Below, one piece after another: positions 18,042 to 27,295 of a stretch of 64,000 nt of DNA. The position numbers and the translations under genes are program-made. The notes below the pieces were generated by a model. That model saw nothing but the letters and a program-made list of their open reading frames with translations, had not been told where the DNA came from and ran no database searches. The stretch's first letter is position 1; each line of letters starts with the position of its first letter. Where the stretch lies: positions 18,290-82,289 of the forward strand of contig CAYMWA010000002.1 of NCBI GenBank assembly GCA_964393795.1, written 5' to 3'. Origin of the DNA: Chryseosolibacter sp964393795. Lineage in GTDB: Bacteria > Bacteroidota > Bacteroidia > Cytophagales > Cyclobacteriaceae.

Positions 18042-20465
18042 TCAAATGCTTTCTGCCGTAAAGACGCGCTTTACGCGTTCACTTGTATTCGTCAGAATCT
18101 CATAGGGAATCGTGTGGATGCTTTCGGCCAGCCCCTCAATAGGAAGGTCTTTTCCAAAAACAATGGCTTCGTCACCCTCCCGTGCCGGAATGCCGGTAAT
18201 ATCGACCATGGTCATGTCCATGCACACATTGCCAACGACAGGTGCCGGTTTTCCATGCACCAATACCTGTCCGACTCCCTGACTAAAGGCCCGGCTGAAC
18301 CCGTCGGCGTAGCCAATAGCAACGGTGGCGATGGTAAGCGGCTTGTCTGCCGTTCCCTTACGTCCGTAGCCAATACTCTCGCCTGTGGCAACGTGCCTGA
18401 TTTGGGAGATGATGGTCTTGAGTGTCGCAACAGGTCTCAGGTTGTGTCCCGACCGTGTCGGATCGATGCCGTAGAGCCCGATGCCGAGTCGCACCATGTC
18501 GAACTGGAACTCCGGTAAGCGCAGGATGCCCGGCGTATTCAGGATATGGTATAGTGGACGTGCCGGAAGTTCGGCCGCGATCGCATCGGCGATGGACTTG
18601 AATCGTTCGGCCTGGGTCTTTGAAAACGCATCGTGAACCGCCTCATCGGCACCCGCCAGGTGGCTGAAGATGGAGGCCACATGAAGGTTGCGGTGTTCTT
18701 TCAGCAATGCGATCAACCCGGCCACTTGATCGACATCGAAACCGAGCCGTCGCATGCCGGTGTCGATCTTGATGTGGATGCTGCACGGCCTGTTGTCCAG
18801 GAAACGGATGAGGCTTTTGAGGATCCGGAAGCTGTACACTTCAGGCTCAAGCCTGTATCGCGACATGGCCTCGAATCCCTCTTCGGCGGGATTCATCACC
18901 ATGATGGGTAAATCGATGTTGTTCTTTCTGAGCTCGACACCTTCGTCCGCATAAGCGACACCCAGATAGTCGATGCGATGGTACTGCAGCACGTTGGCAA
19001 TTTCCACGCTGCCGCTTCCATACGCGAAAGCCTTCACCATCGCCATAATCCTCGTTTCCGGTTGCAGGCGGCTCTTGAAATAATGAAGGTTGTGCACGAG
19101 GGCGCCGAGATCGATCTCCATGACAGTACCGTGAACCTTTCGCTGGATGTGGTTGACGATCTTTTCGAATGAAAAGACTCTTGCGCCTTTGACAAGAATC
19201 GCCTCATCCTGTAATGTGGAGAAATCAAAGTCCGTTAGAAAATCTTCGGTCGAGCGATAGAAAATCGAATCGGAAGGGAATTGTTCCTGATGGGCAAAGA
19301 GCACCGGTCCTATACCGACGAAGTGATCAATGTGCGCAGCCGAAACAAGCGACGCCATTCGCCTGACCACCTCCAGCGCCGAAAGTCCTGACTGATGGAT
19401 GTCGGACAAAATCACTCGCTTTCTTTGCTTTTGCTTTTGTTGTGAAAGAAAATCCAGACTTATCTGCAATCCGGCCAGATCGTTGTTGTATGTGTCGTCG
19501 ATGATCTGGCATTGGTTAATCCCTTCCTTGATCTCCAGGCGCATGGGGATGGCGCGCAGCGATTGGACACGCGACTGAATTTCTTCCGGGGAAAGGCCAA
19601 AGTATAGCATCACCGCAACGCAGTGAAAGCAGTTCTCGATCGATGCAGGATCGGAGAAAGGAAGCGTAAGGTCAAACGACTTACCGTTGGTGATTATCGT
19701 ATAGCCGCCCGACGCTTTGGCTATTTGGATGGTCGCACTTTCCTGGGCGCCCCACGAAAGACCACTTATGCCCGCCTCGCGGATGGCCTGGTCAATCGCC
19801 GTATGATCCTTGCAGTATACGACGACCTTTGACCCGGCGAAGAGCCGGAGTTTCTCCCGGATCTTTTCGTCGGTATTGCCAAAACCTTCATCATGTGCTG
19901 AACCGATGTTGGTGAACACACCAATGGTGGGGCGTAATATCTTTTGCAACCGGGCCATCTCTCCTGTGGTTGAGATCCCGGCTTCGAAGATGCCAAGCGT
20001 ATGGTATGCTTGCAGCTGCCACACGGAAAGCGGCACTCCGAGTTGCGAATTGTAGCTTGCGGGGTTCTTGGCAATCTTAAAGTCTGGAGAAAGCAGCTGG
20101 TACAGCCATTCTTTGACAATCGTCTTTCCGTTACTGCCAGTCACCGCGATCACCGGCGCGTCGGTCTCCTGCCGATGAACCGATGCGATATCCTGAATAG
20201 CGCTGATGGAAGAAGCTACCTGCAACACGTTGGCATCACCACCGATCGCCACCGGTTTTTCGACGACAAACTGTCGAACACCGGCTTCATACAAAGCGTC
20301 GACGAACTGGTGCCCATCGTGGTGTAAGCCGTTGATCGCAAAAAACACAGCGCCCTCCGACACCAGCGCCTTCCGGCTGTCGGTCAGGAGATGGGTGACG
20401 GGCCGGTCCCCGAAATGCTGAAGGATTTTGCCGCCGGTGATTCCGGGGAGTTGCGAAAAGAGCAT
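18042..20465 (-). CDS. Fused UDP-MurNAc-tripeptide:D-Ala-D-Ala ligase and alanine racemase (MurF-Alr)
   Basis: An 807-residue two-domain enzyme. Residues about 1-440 are MurF, which adds D-Ala-D-Ala to the peptidoglycan precursor: P-loop VTGSNGKT (108-115), the NPASYNSQLGVP and IGSAHDEGFG motifs and IIDDTYNNDLAG. Residues about 445-807 are a PLP-dependent alanine racemase with Lys478 (MVKAFAYGSG) as Schiff-base lysine and the Tyr of ESIGYGRKG as second base. The fusion couples D-Ala supply to its use and is a well-known arrangement in Bacteroidota. Both active sites look intact. It is transcribed alone on the minus strand. Confidence 0.96.
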   Translation of the reverse strand: MLFSQLPGITGGKILQHFGDRPVTHLLTDSRKALVSEGAVFFAINGLHHDGHQFVDALYEAGVRQFVVEKPVAIGGDANVLQVASSISAIQDIASVHRQETDAPVIAVTGSNGKTIVKEWLYQLLSPDFKIAKNPASYNSQLGVPLSVWQLQAYHTLGIFEAGISTTGEMARLQKILRPTIGVFTNIGSAHDEGFGNTDEKIREKLRLFAGSKVVVYCKDHTAIDQAIREAGISGLSWGAQESATIQIAKASGGYTIITNGKSFDLTLPFSDPASIENCFHCVAVMLYFGLSPEEIQSRVQSLRAIPMRLEIKEGINQCQIIDDTYNNDLAGLQISLDFLSQQKQKQRKRVILSDIHQSGLSALEVVRRMASLVSAAHIDHFVGIGPVLFAHQEQFPSDSIFYRSTEDFLTDFDFSTLQDEAILVKGARVFSFEKIVNHIQRKVHGTVMEIDLGALVHNLHYFKSRLQPETRIMAMVKAFAYGSGSVEIANVLQYHRIDYLGVAYADEGVELRKNNIDLPIMVMNPAEEGFEAMSRYRLEPEVYSFRILKSLIRFLDNRPCSIHIKIDTGMRRLGFDVDQVAGLIALLKEHRNLHVASIFSHLAGADEAVHDAFSKTQAERFKSIADAIAAELPARPLYHILNTPGILRLPEFQFDMVRLGIGLYGIDPTRSGHNLRPVATLKTIISQIRHVATGESIGYGRKGTADKPLTIATVAIGYADGFSRAFSQGVGQVLVHGKPAPVVGNVCMDMTMVDITGIPAREGDEAIVFGKDLPIEGLAESIHTIPYEILTNTSERVKRVFTAESI

Positions 20466-20620
20466 GGCGCAAAAATCAGAAACTTTTGATGCTTTCGGTG
20501 CAGAAGGGCATAAAAGTTGCGGCTATTTCAGGTAGGTGCCCTTGATTATCCGGGTTTATTTCGTATTATTCGACGTTTTATTTCAAAATATATTGACGAA
20601 ACCTGCTTTTGCCGAAGTTC

Positions 20621-20986
20621 ATGAAGGGTTTGCTTCCACATATGCTGTTCTGCGCCGTCTTGCTGACGGTCTGTGCAACGGCCGCCCAGGCGCAGGATGC
20701 GGGGATGTCTGATGTGGAAATCGTCGATGAAGCCCACACCGGCAGCAAGGTCATCTATGCACCCGGCGAAGACCTTCGATATGTGCCTCAGGGCAGCGCG
20801 GTAGTCAAACCAAGTGATTCTGTTTACCTCCAGATACAGGACTTTCCGATGCAACAGGCAACCATGAGGCCTCCGGAAGATCCTTCGTCGAAAGAATCTG
20901 AGAAGTCAAAGGACGATTCAATTCTCACCTTCAACTTTCTGTACTACATCATTCAGAAGTACAAGTTGCAGGATATCATCGACTGA
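20621..20986 (+). CDS. Small exported protein of unknown function
   Basis: About 121 residues from the ATG at 20621 (an upstream TTG at 20609 would add four). A signal peptide is clear (MKGLLPHMLFCAVLLTVC, likely cut after AAQAQ). The mature part is short and hydrophilic, ending in a more hydrophobic, ordered-looking tail (SILTFNFLYYIIQKYKLQDIID). No family recognised. It reads toward the TonB receptor gene with a 101-base gap that contains a candidate promoter, so it is probably a separate unit. Confidence 0.65.
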   Translation: MKGLLPHMLFCAVLLTVCATAAQAQDAGMSDVEIVDEAHTGSKVIYAPGEDLRYVPQGSAVVKPSDSVYLQIQDFPMQQATMRPPEDPSSKESEKSKDDSILTFNFLYYIIQKYKLQDIID

Positions 20987-21017
20987 CCTGCCCGTCAACC
21001 GTTCAACACTCTCTTTC

Positions 21018-21049
21018 TTGAACATTATGCAGCGTGTTTCCCATTTTTG
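21018..21049 (+). promoter_or_regulatory. Probable promoter of the TonB receptor gene
   Basis: TTG (21018-21020), 21 bases, then CATTTTTG (21042-21049), a seven-of-eight match to the minus-seven consensus TAnnTTTG with C in the first place. The predicted transcript would start just before the palindrome at 21066. Confidence 0.4.
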
Positions 21050-21065
21050 CATATACTTTCTATAT

Positions 21066-21080
21066 TGCAACGTTGTTGCA
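21066..21080 (+). promoter_or_regulatory. Palindromic operator upstream of the TonB receptor
   Basis: TGCAAC-GTT-GTTGCA is a perfect inverted repeat with 6-bp arms and a 3-bp centre. It lies just before the likely GTG start at 21088 and downstream of the candidate promoter, a position suited to repression. Fur-family repressors bind dyads of about this size; a zinc regulator is my inference from the downstream genes. Confidence 0.5.
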
Positions 21081-21087
21081 TAAAGCT

Positions 21088-23484
21088 GTGTTGAGATTCG
21101 TCCGCCTTTACTTCCTTCTGATACTATTTTCGGCCCTCGCCCCAGCAGCGCGCGCACAGACGTGTTCGGACGCTTTGGCGGGTGTTATTGCCGATGAGCA
21201 AGGCGGACCGTTGCCGGGCGCGGTGATCACCGTGGAGGAAAACGGTCTTCAGGCTATTTCGGATGCCAATGGCTCATTTCGATTGTCGGGATTTTGTCCG
21301 GGAAGCTATTCCCTTCGCATTACCTTTATCGGATACGAACCGCTGACGCGGTCGGTGACGGTTCCGCAGCAGCGAGCGCTCACCTTACGGCTACAGCCAT
21401 CGGAGACGATGCTCGAAGATGTGACCGTGGAAGCGCATCGGGCGTCGAAGAGCGCGACACAAACAGTAGCCACCCTGCACACAGATGAACTTCAGAATTT
21501 GCATGGAAAACCGCTTGGGGAATCGCTTAAGGAGATCCCCGGTGTAAATGCGTTGCAGACAGGGCCATCGATTTTCAAGCCTGTGATCGACGGCCTTCAC
21601 AGTCAGCGCATACTGATCCTGAATAACGGCATCCGGCAGGAGGGCCAGCAATGGGGTGTGGAGCATGCGCCTGAAATTGACCCGTTTATCGCCTCCGAGA
21701 TTGTGGTGCTGAAGGGTGCTGAAACGGTGCGATACGGGTCGGCTGCTATGGGTGGCGTGATCATCATCAATCCGCCACCGTTGCACGAGACGAAAAAAGT
21801 AGGGGGCGAATTGAATCTCGGCTTGATGTCGAACAACCGGATGGGGGTATTTTCCGGATTGGTGGAAGGCAATCTCGCCGCAGAGTCCAGGTGGAGCTGG
21901 CGGCTCCAGAGTTCCGTCAAGAAGGGTGGGGATTATCATACGCCCGACTATAATCTTTCGAACACCGGTGTCGAGGAATTCAATTTTTCGGGCGCTTTGG
22001 GTTTTAAGGACGAAGGCAGAGGACTTGAATTTTACCTCAGCAGCTTCAATTCCGAAACCGCTATATTGAGGGCGGCACATACAGGCAACCTCGATGACCT
22101 TTGGCGCTCAATCTCTACGGAACGTCCGTGGTACATCGATGATTTCAGTTACACGCTGGACCCACCACGGCAGGAGACAAGACACCATCTGCTAAAGGTC
22201 AGCGGCTACCAGCAGATCAAAGGCCTTGGGAAGCTGACGATGCTTTACGGCGGACAATACGACGATCGTCAGGAGTTTGACATCCGGCGCTCAGGAAGGA
22301 GCGCTCGACCTTCTCTTTCGCTCAACCTCTTGAGCCATGTCCTCGATGTATCGGTTGATCACGCTCACGCCACACACAGTGGGAGCTTTGGCATTAACGG
22401 GACATTAAAAGTAAATCGAAACGATACAGAGTCAACGGGTGTGCGACCATTGCTGCCCGATTTTCGTCAGGCGTCTGCCGGCGTGTTCGTGTTGGAAAAA
22501 TGGAAGAACGACAACCTGATTTTGGAGGGAGGCCTGCGGTATGATTTTCAGCACCTGCAGGTACTTACCTTCATCCAAAATCAGCAATTGATCAAGCCTC
22601 GTTTCAATTTCAGCTTTCTGTCGGGCACCCTTGGCGCTACGGTCCTGTTCAGTCCGAAATGGCGGCTGTTGTCAAATTTGGGAATTTCGTCGCGGCCCCC
22701 ACATGTCAGCGAACTGTATAGTGAAGGCCTGCACCACGGAACCGCTTCCATTGAAGAAGGATTGATGCGTCAGGGCGGCAACGTCAATACGGAACAATCG
22801 ACGATTAACAACGAGCATTCGCGCAAGTGGATCAATACCCTTCAGTACACTGGTGAGAAGCTTTCGGTCGACTTCTCAGTCTACTACAACGCCATCAACA
22901 ACTATGTGTATTTACGGCCGATGGGTACGCGTTTTACCGTCCGTGGATTTTTTCCGGTCTTTAGATACGAGCAAACGGATGCCGTGCTTGCGGGCAGTGA
23001 TGCAGCGGTAAAGTGGGCGATCAGTGAGAAGTTTTCCTTCAGCAGCAAGTTCTCCTACATCTACGCGAAGGACAAAGTAAAGAACGATGTAGTGATCTAT
23101 ATTCCACCAGCCCAATGGGAAAACGGATTGAGTTTCACCCTCCCTGCGCTTGGTAAGCTGAAGGACTTCCGCGCGGGCATCAGTGTCCCGCTGACCTTCC
23201 GCCAGAACAGGGCACCCGAAGCTGTCGATCCGCGTAGCATTGATGAAGGAGATGTGCCGGACCGGGTTTTTGATTTTGCGCCGGCACCCAGGGGCTATGC
23301 GCTGCTCAATGCCAATATCGGGTTCAAATGGCCTGTTGGCGACCATATGCTTGGCATCTCACTCACAGGCGAAAATATTCTCAACGCCCGGTACCGGAAC
23401 TACATGAATCGACTGCGCTACTATGCAGACGACATCGGCTCGAATTTTATACTGCGCGTATCGTATAACTTCCTTTCACACTAA
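21088..23484 (+). CDS. TonB-dependent outer membrane receptor, probably for metal (zinc?) uptake
   Basis: About 798 residues. The start is uncertain; I prefer the GTG at 21088 because it gives a compact signal peptide (MLRFVRLYFLLILFSALAP, cut near ARAQ) and keeps the palindrome outside the coding region. The mature protein has an N-terminal carboxypeptidase-regulatory-like domain (GVIADEQGGPLPGAVITVEE), a plug domain (ESLKEIPGVNALQTG, then QQWGVEHAPEIDPF) and a 22-strand barrel ending in the typical aromatic C-terminal strand (NFILRVSYNFLSH). It imports a scarce ligand using the TonB system. The paired lipoprotein 2 bases downstream is of a type I know as partner of zinc-regulated receptors, hence the metal suggestion. 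Confidence 0.85.
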   Translation: MLRFVRLYFLLILFSALAPAARAQTCSDALAGVIADEQGGPLPGAVITVEENGLQAISDANGSFRLSGFCPGSYSLRITFIGYEPLTRSVTVPQQRALTLRLQPSETMLEDVTVEAHRASKSATQTVATLHTDELQNLHGKPLGESLKEIPGVNALQTGPSIFKPVIDGLHSQRILILNNGIRQEGQQWGVEHAPEIDPFIASEIVVLKGAETVRYGSAAMGGVIIINPPPLHETKKVGGELNLGLMSNNRMGVFSGLVEGNLAAESRWSWRLQSSVKKGGDYHTPDYNLSNTGVEEFNFSGALGFKDEGRGLEFYLSSFNSETAILRAAHTGNLDDLWRSISTERPWYIDDFSYTLDPPRQETRHHLLKVSGYQQIKGLGKLTMLYGGQYDDRQEFDIRRSGRSARPSLSLNLLSHVLDVSVDHAHATHSGSFGINGTLKVNRNDTESTGVRPLLPDFRQASAGVFVLEKWKNDNLILEGGLRYDFQHLQVLTFIQNQQLIKPRFNFSFLSGTLGATVLFSPKWRLLSNLGISSRPPHVSELYSEGLHHGTASIEEGLMRQGGNVNTEQSTINNEHSRKWINTLQYTGEKLSVDFSVYYNAINNYVYLRPMGTRFTVRGFFPVFRYEQTDAVLAGSDAAVKWAISEKFSFSSKFSYIYAKDKVKNDVVIYIPPAQWENGLSFTLPALGKLKDFRAGISVPLTFRQNRAPEAVDPRSIDEGDVPDRVFDFAPAPRGYALLNANIGFKWPVGDHMLGISLTGENILNARYRNYMNRLRYYADDIGSNFILRVSYNFLSH

Positions 23485-23486
23485 CC

Positions 23487-24050
23487 ATGACCAATACATT
23501 CATCCACCTTAGGCGCGAGTGGCCAGCCATGCTGATGTTGTTTTCCGGGCTCCTCCTGACCGGCTGTAAAAGCGAAGATCCGAAACCGGTCAACGAAGAG
23601 GAGGTGATCACCACTGTTGAAGTGACGCTTGTGCCCGATGACGGCGGTGCTACCGTGACGCTAAAATTTTTCGATGAGGATGGTGAGTTTGGAAGTATTG
23701 CACCGGTAACAACGATCAGCGGGCCGCTTAAAGCCGGCGCGACCTACGCGGGAGCGATCACATTGCTCAACGAGACACTTGAACCTGCTGAAAGTGTTTC
23801 CGATGAGGTTGCAGAAGAGGCAGACGCACATCTCTTTTGCTATACCACGAGCAACGTTGAAGTGGCTTATTCGGATCAAGATGCAAACGGGTTGCCTATC
23901 GGGTTGCTGACGACATGGACAGCGGGTGCTGCCGGGAACGCAGAGGTGGAAATCGTGTTGCGTCATCAGCCCGGGACGAAAGATGGGAAGTGCCCCGGCA
24001 CGGGCGAGACCGACGTTCAGGTGACTTTCCCATTGCAGGTCGTGGAGTAG
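23487..24050 (+). CDS. Lipoprotein partner of the TonB receptor
   Basis: A 187-residue predicted lipoprotein (lipobox LLTGC, Cys28). The mature part is a single beta-rich domain: VTLKFFDEDGEFGS, SGPLKAGATYAGAITLLNETLEPAE, an acidic VSDEVAEEADAHLFCY and a C-terminal EVEIVLRHQPGTKDGKCPG. This pattern is like the small Bacteroidota proteins annotated as type 1 periplasmic-binding-fold superfamily, which accompany TonB receptors. It starts 2 bases after the receptor stop, so they form one operon. It may bind the ligand at the cell surface. The acidic and His/Cys residues would suit a metal, but that is inferred. Confidence 0.7.
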   Translation: MTNTFIHLRREWPAMLMLFSGLLLTGCKSEDPKPVNEEEVITTVEVTLVPDDGGATVTLKFFDEDGEFGSIAPVTTISGPLKAGATYAGAITLLNETLEPAESVSDEVAEEADAHLFCYTTSNVEVAYSDQDANGLPIGLLTTWTAGAAGNAEVEIVLRHQPGTKDGKCPGTGETDVQVTFPLQVVE

Positions 24051-24089
24051 GGATGACCATGCACGCAACAGACGTGCAGGGGCGCCGCG

Positions 24090-24836
24090 CTAGGAGGCCT
24101 TCACAAGAAAATGCTCTACGTCTTTGAGATTGAGCACGCCTTCATAGTAGGCTTTGCCAAAGATGACGGCGAAGATGCCCATGTCATTGAGGCGTCTGAT
24201 ATCATCCATGCCACGCACACCGCCGCTGGCCAGCACGCACAGTTCCGGAAACGCATCGATAATTTGTTGGTAGTAATCAAAGGCGGGACCTTCGAGTACA
24301 CCATCTCTTGAGACATCAGTTGACTTGAGGTACTTCAAGCCGCGATCGTAGAAAAAACGGAGGTGCTCAAAGAGCATGAGATTGGCGCGTCGCTGCCATC
24401 CACGGTAGAGCAGCTCTTTTGACTCCTGGTTGATGACATCCGCGCCAAGCGTCATTTTTTCCCGACCGTAAGAGACAATCCATGAGGCAAACAATTCCGG
24501 ATCAGTTACCGCGATGCTGGCGGCAGTGATGTATGCGGCACCGTACTCATATGCCTTCGCAATATCGCCATCGGTTGAAATGCCGCCGGTGAAGTCGACC
24601 TTGAGGTCGGTGTGCCCGGAGACAGCTTCGAGCACATGCCAATTGGCAGGATGTCCTCGTTCGGCGCCATCGAGGTCGACGAGGTGAATCACTTCAATGC
24701 CATGATCCTGAAATCGCCGCGCCAGGTCCAGCGGATTTTCGTCGTACGATTTTTCGCTGGACTTATCGCCTTTGCGCATTTTCACCACACTTCCTTTCCT
24801 GATTGCGATTGAGGGAATTACCTGAATCATCTTCAC
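24090..24836 (-). CDS. HisA-like TIM-barrel protein, stand-alone and lacking the first catalytic Asp
   Basis: A 248-residue (beta/alpha)8 protein clearly of the HisA family (ProFAR isomerase of histidine synthesis): VDLDGAERG, VDFTGGIST (phosphate loop 1), TDVSRDGVLEGP, LASGGVRGMDDI (phosphate loop 2) and VIFGKAYYEG. In HisA the motif at the end of the first strand is IPAIDL or IPALDL, where the Asp is the general base; here it reads IPSIAIRKG with Ala11 in its place. The second catalytic Asp (GADV, Asp133) is kept. No other his genes are near. It may be a paralogue with another reaction on a phosphoribosyl-like substrate; true HisA activity is doubtful. Confidence 0.8.
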   Translation of the reverse strand: MKMIQVIPSIAIRKGSVVKMRKGDKSSEKSYDENPLDLARRFQDHGIEVIHLVDLDGAERGHPANWHVLEAVSGHTDLKVDFTGGISTDGDIAKAYEYGAAYITAASIAVTDPELFASWIVSYGREKMTLGADVINQESKELLYRGWQRRANLMLFEHLRFFYDRGLKYLKSTDVSRDGVLEGPAFDYYQQIIDAFPELCVLASGGVRGMDDIRRLNDMGIFAVIFGKAYYEGVLNLKDVEHFLVKAS

Positions 24837-25016
24837 TGTACTTTTTGTTCACGCAATTTAGTATGCAGCGTGGAAACATCCGCCTGTCGCGGGCAAAACC
24901 GATGAAGGAATATTTCATTATTTTTACCCGAACTATACTGTCAGCATATTACCATGGCGTATGTGTTCGTATTAAGCTTAGACATCCGAAGTGCACTTAG
25001 ACTAACGAATCTGCTT

Positions 25017-26621
25017 ATGAAGTTGAGAATGACGTACGGTTGCTTCGCCCTCATCGGCATGTTGCTGTTCCCGGTAGCATCGAAGGGCCAGGCAAGTGTG
25101 AGAAAAATGTCTTCGACGATCAACCATCCTTCGCTTAACGTTTATGCTCCCTATATCAGCGCCGATGCCAATGCGATTGTCTTCCTGTCTGACAACGCCG
25201 AAGACCGTGTGCTCACGCCCTTTTTCTCCTACCGGGAACGCGGCGACTGGAAGGAGCCACAGGTACTACCGAAGGCCGTCAACACACGTTTAAACTTCTT
25301 GCGCGGATACGGGCTAAGTGCCGACGGCAGCACATTGTACTTTAGCACCCTGAAGTCTCCAGGTGTAGGTGGTTTTGATATCTGCACCAGTGAATGGCGC
25401 GGTGGTGCGGCATGGACCAATCCGGTGAACCTGGGCAAACCCATCAACACGCGGGCACATGAGGCATGCCCTTCCATCACCCCTGACGGACGCATGTTGT
25501 ACTTCATGCGATGTGAGAAGATGAGCCAGAACGCCGCAGCGGGCTGTGTACTTTTTCGCGTGGAAAAAAAATTGAACGGATTATGGGGAGAACCCGAAGC
25601 GCTTCCTGACTACATCAACACCGGGAATTCACAAACACCGCGTATCATGGCAGACGCAGAGACACTTATTTTCTCTTCTGATCAAATGGGAACGACAAGA
25701 GGCGGTATGGATCTGTACATGACGCGCTACCGCGACGGTGTCTGGAGTACTCCGGTTCCTCTTGACTTCGTGAATACCGAAAGCGACGATCAGTATGTAT
25801 CTGTAACCGGATTAGGGCGCTACCTGCTGCGCGATTCACCGGGCGAGCGCAGGAATCACCTTATGGAATACCTGATCCCCGAATCGCTTCGTCCGAAAGG
25901 GATGATGAAAATTGTCGGCACAGTGGTGGATGAATCCGGAAAGCCGGTGCAGGCATATATATCGCTGCTGAATACCGACACCGGTGAACGCGTTTACAAC
26001 AGCCGGCCTGACAGCGATGGTACGTTTCTACTCTATGCGATGGAGGGAAGCCGGTATGAATTGGCGGTGGATCCGGACCATGGCAATCAGACCTGGTTCA
26101 CACAGTCTTTTGACCTGACCGCTGATGACATTCCACAGCAGGAGAAGGTGCATGCCGTACTGAAACCGGTTGCCGAGGGCGACGAGTGGACCCTTGGGGA
26201 CGTGGTGTTCAATCCGCATTCCGATGTGATCGACATGGCCGCGTCACAGCGTGAACTACAACGGTTTTCAAGGGTAGTGACAAGCAATCCGCATCTGGCC
26301 TTCGAGTTGGAGGTGTTGTTTGAAGGTTATGCCGAGGATTCCATTGCTTCAGCACCCGACATGACCGAGATTCGGATAGACACGGTGCATTGGCTTTACA
26401 TCGACATTGATACACTCGGGCAATTGTACGAACGCGATACGGCGAGTATCAAGGTGGTCTATCACAACGACCGGACCCCTGCCCAAGTGCAGGCCCTGGT
26501 GTCGTACCTCATCTCCAGGGGTGTGCCGCCTGACAACCTGCGCGGCATTGCCACGGCTATTCCGGCGATATTGCCTGGCGACAGAAAGACGACAGTGAGC
26601 GTGCGGGCGGTCAAAAAGTGA
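25017..26621 (+). CDS. Exported PD40-repeat protein with carboxypeptidase-regulatory-like and OmpA-like remnants
   Basis: From the ATG at 25017 (534 residues) a signal peptide follows directly (MKLRMTYGCFALIGMLLFPVASKGQ); the upstream in-frame codons from 24954 do not look like a signal. Residues about 40-290 contain PD40/WD40-like beta-propeller repeats (AYGLSADGSTLYFSTLK-type units, e.g. GYGLSADGSTLYFST, ACPSITPDGRMLYFM). Then a carboxypeptidase-regulatory-like domain (VGTVVDESGKPVQAYISLLNTDTGE) and a C-terminal region with OmpA-like layout (LQRFSRVVTSNPHLAFELEV, RGVPPDNLRGIA). Such proteins bind the cell wall or sit in surface complexes of Bacteroidota. The 3' end overlaps the convergent DUF2911 gene by 11 bases. 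Confidence 0.78.
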   Translation: MKLRMTYGCFALIGMLLFPVASKGQASVRKMSSTINHPSLNVYAPYISADANAIVFLSDNAEDRVLTPFFSYRERGDWKEPQVLPKAVNTRLNFLRGYGLSADGSTLYFSTLKSPGVGGFDICTSEWRGGAAWTNPVNLGKPINTRAHEACPSITPDGRMLYFMRCEKMSQNAAAGCVLFRVEKKLNGLWGEPEALPDYINTGNSQTPRIMADAETLIFSSDQMGTTRGGMDLYMTRYRDGVWSTPVPLDFVNTESDDQYVSVTGLGRYLLRDSPGERRNHLMEYLIPESLRPKGMMKIVGTVVDESGKPVQAYISLLNTDTGERVYNSRPDSDGTFLLYAMEGSRYELAVDPDHGNQTWFTQSFDLTADDIPQQEKVHAVLKPVAEGDEWTLGDVVFNPHSDVIDMAASQRELQRFSRVVTSNPHLAFELEVLFEGYAEDSIASAPDMTEIRIDTVHWLYIDIDTLGQLYERDTASIKVVYHNDRTPAQVQALVSYLISRGVPPDNLRGIATAIPAILPGDRKTTVSVRAVKK

Positions 26622-27165
26622 AAGGCACAGACACCAGCGTCTTGTCCCACATCAGCACCATTTCAGCGTCTTCACCGGTCTTTTCAAAGGCGATGGTAAA
26701 CTGTTCAAAAACCTGCTCCTGTTGAAGGGCGTGCACGTCTACGGTCAGCACATCGAGATCAGGATCGCGGTTGGGTTCGCCTTTTGAGTCGAGGCCCCAC
26801 TGACCATATTCGGAATTAAAAATAATGGTCCATGTGTTGGGACGTGGGATGGTCCACAATGAGTACTTCCCCGCTTTCAGAACGTCACCTTCGAACTGGA
26901 GATCCTTGTTGGTTTCGAATGTAGTGGCCTCGTTGGCACCGGTGCGCCACACCTTGTCGTACGGCACAAGCCCGCCAAAAATAACGCGTCCCTTTTTTGA
27001 AGGACGGTTGTAAAAGACTTTGATCGCGAGGTCGCCCTGCTGATAATAGACCTCTTCTTCAGGGCTGAATGACTTTGTGTTTCTCTTCTGCATGTAGCCG
27101 ATGAAGGCTACAATTCCGGCAAGAACGGCTATTCCAATAAGACTGAACATCAAAAACTTCCGCAT
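26611..27165 (-). CDS. DUF2911 membrane-anchored protein
   Basis: A 184-residue protein with one N-terminal membrane helix (FLMFSLIGIAVLAGIVAFIGYM) and an exported DUF2911 domain: LAIKVFYNRPSKKGRVIFGGLVPYDKVWRTGANEATTF and LKAGKYSLWTIPRPNTWTIIFN are highly typical of this Bacteroidota-rich family. Function is unknown. It converges on the PD40 gene, overlapping its end by 11 bases, and is likely transcribed alone from the 130-base gap before the 37-residue peptide gene. Confidence 0.88.
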   Translation of the reverse strand: MRKFLMFSLIGIAVLAGIVAFIGYMQKRNTKSFSPEEEVYYQQGDLAIKVFYNRPSKKGRVIFGGLVPYDKVWRTGANEATTFETNKDLQFEGDVLKAGKYSLWTIPRPNTWTIIFNSEYGQWGLDSKGEPNRDPDLDVLTVDVHALQQEQVFEQFTIAFEKTGEDAEMVLMWDKTLVSVPFTF

Positions 27166-27259
27166 ATTCGAAACAGCTAAAAATCAAATGCCTGTCTGCA
27201 AAGGGCTTAACTTAAAAACAATTTTCTATTCTTTCCATTAAAAATAGATTAATAGGGGC

Positions 27260-27267
27260 TAATTTTG
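27260..27267 (+). promoter_or_regulatory. Possible -7 promoter element before the 37-residue peptide and LOG gene
   Basis: TAATTTTG is an exact match to TAnnTTTG, 28 bases before the ATG at 27296. No TTG is found at the usual distance upstream, so only the -7 half is supported. Confidence 0.4.
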
Positions 27268-27295
27268 CCTGTATTGAGAACGAAATCGTATCGAA

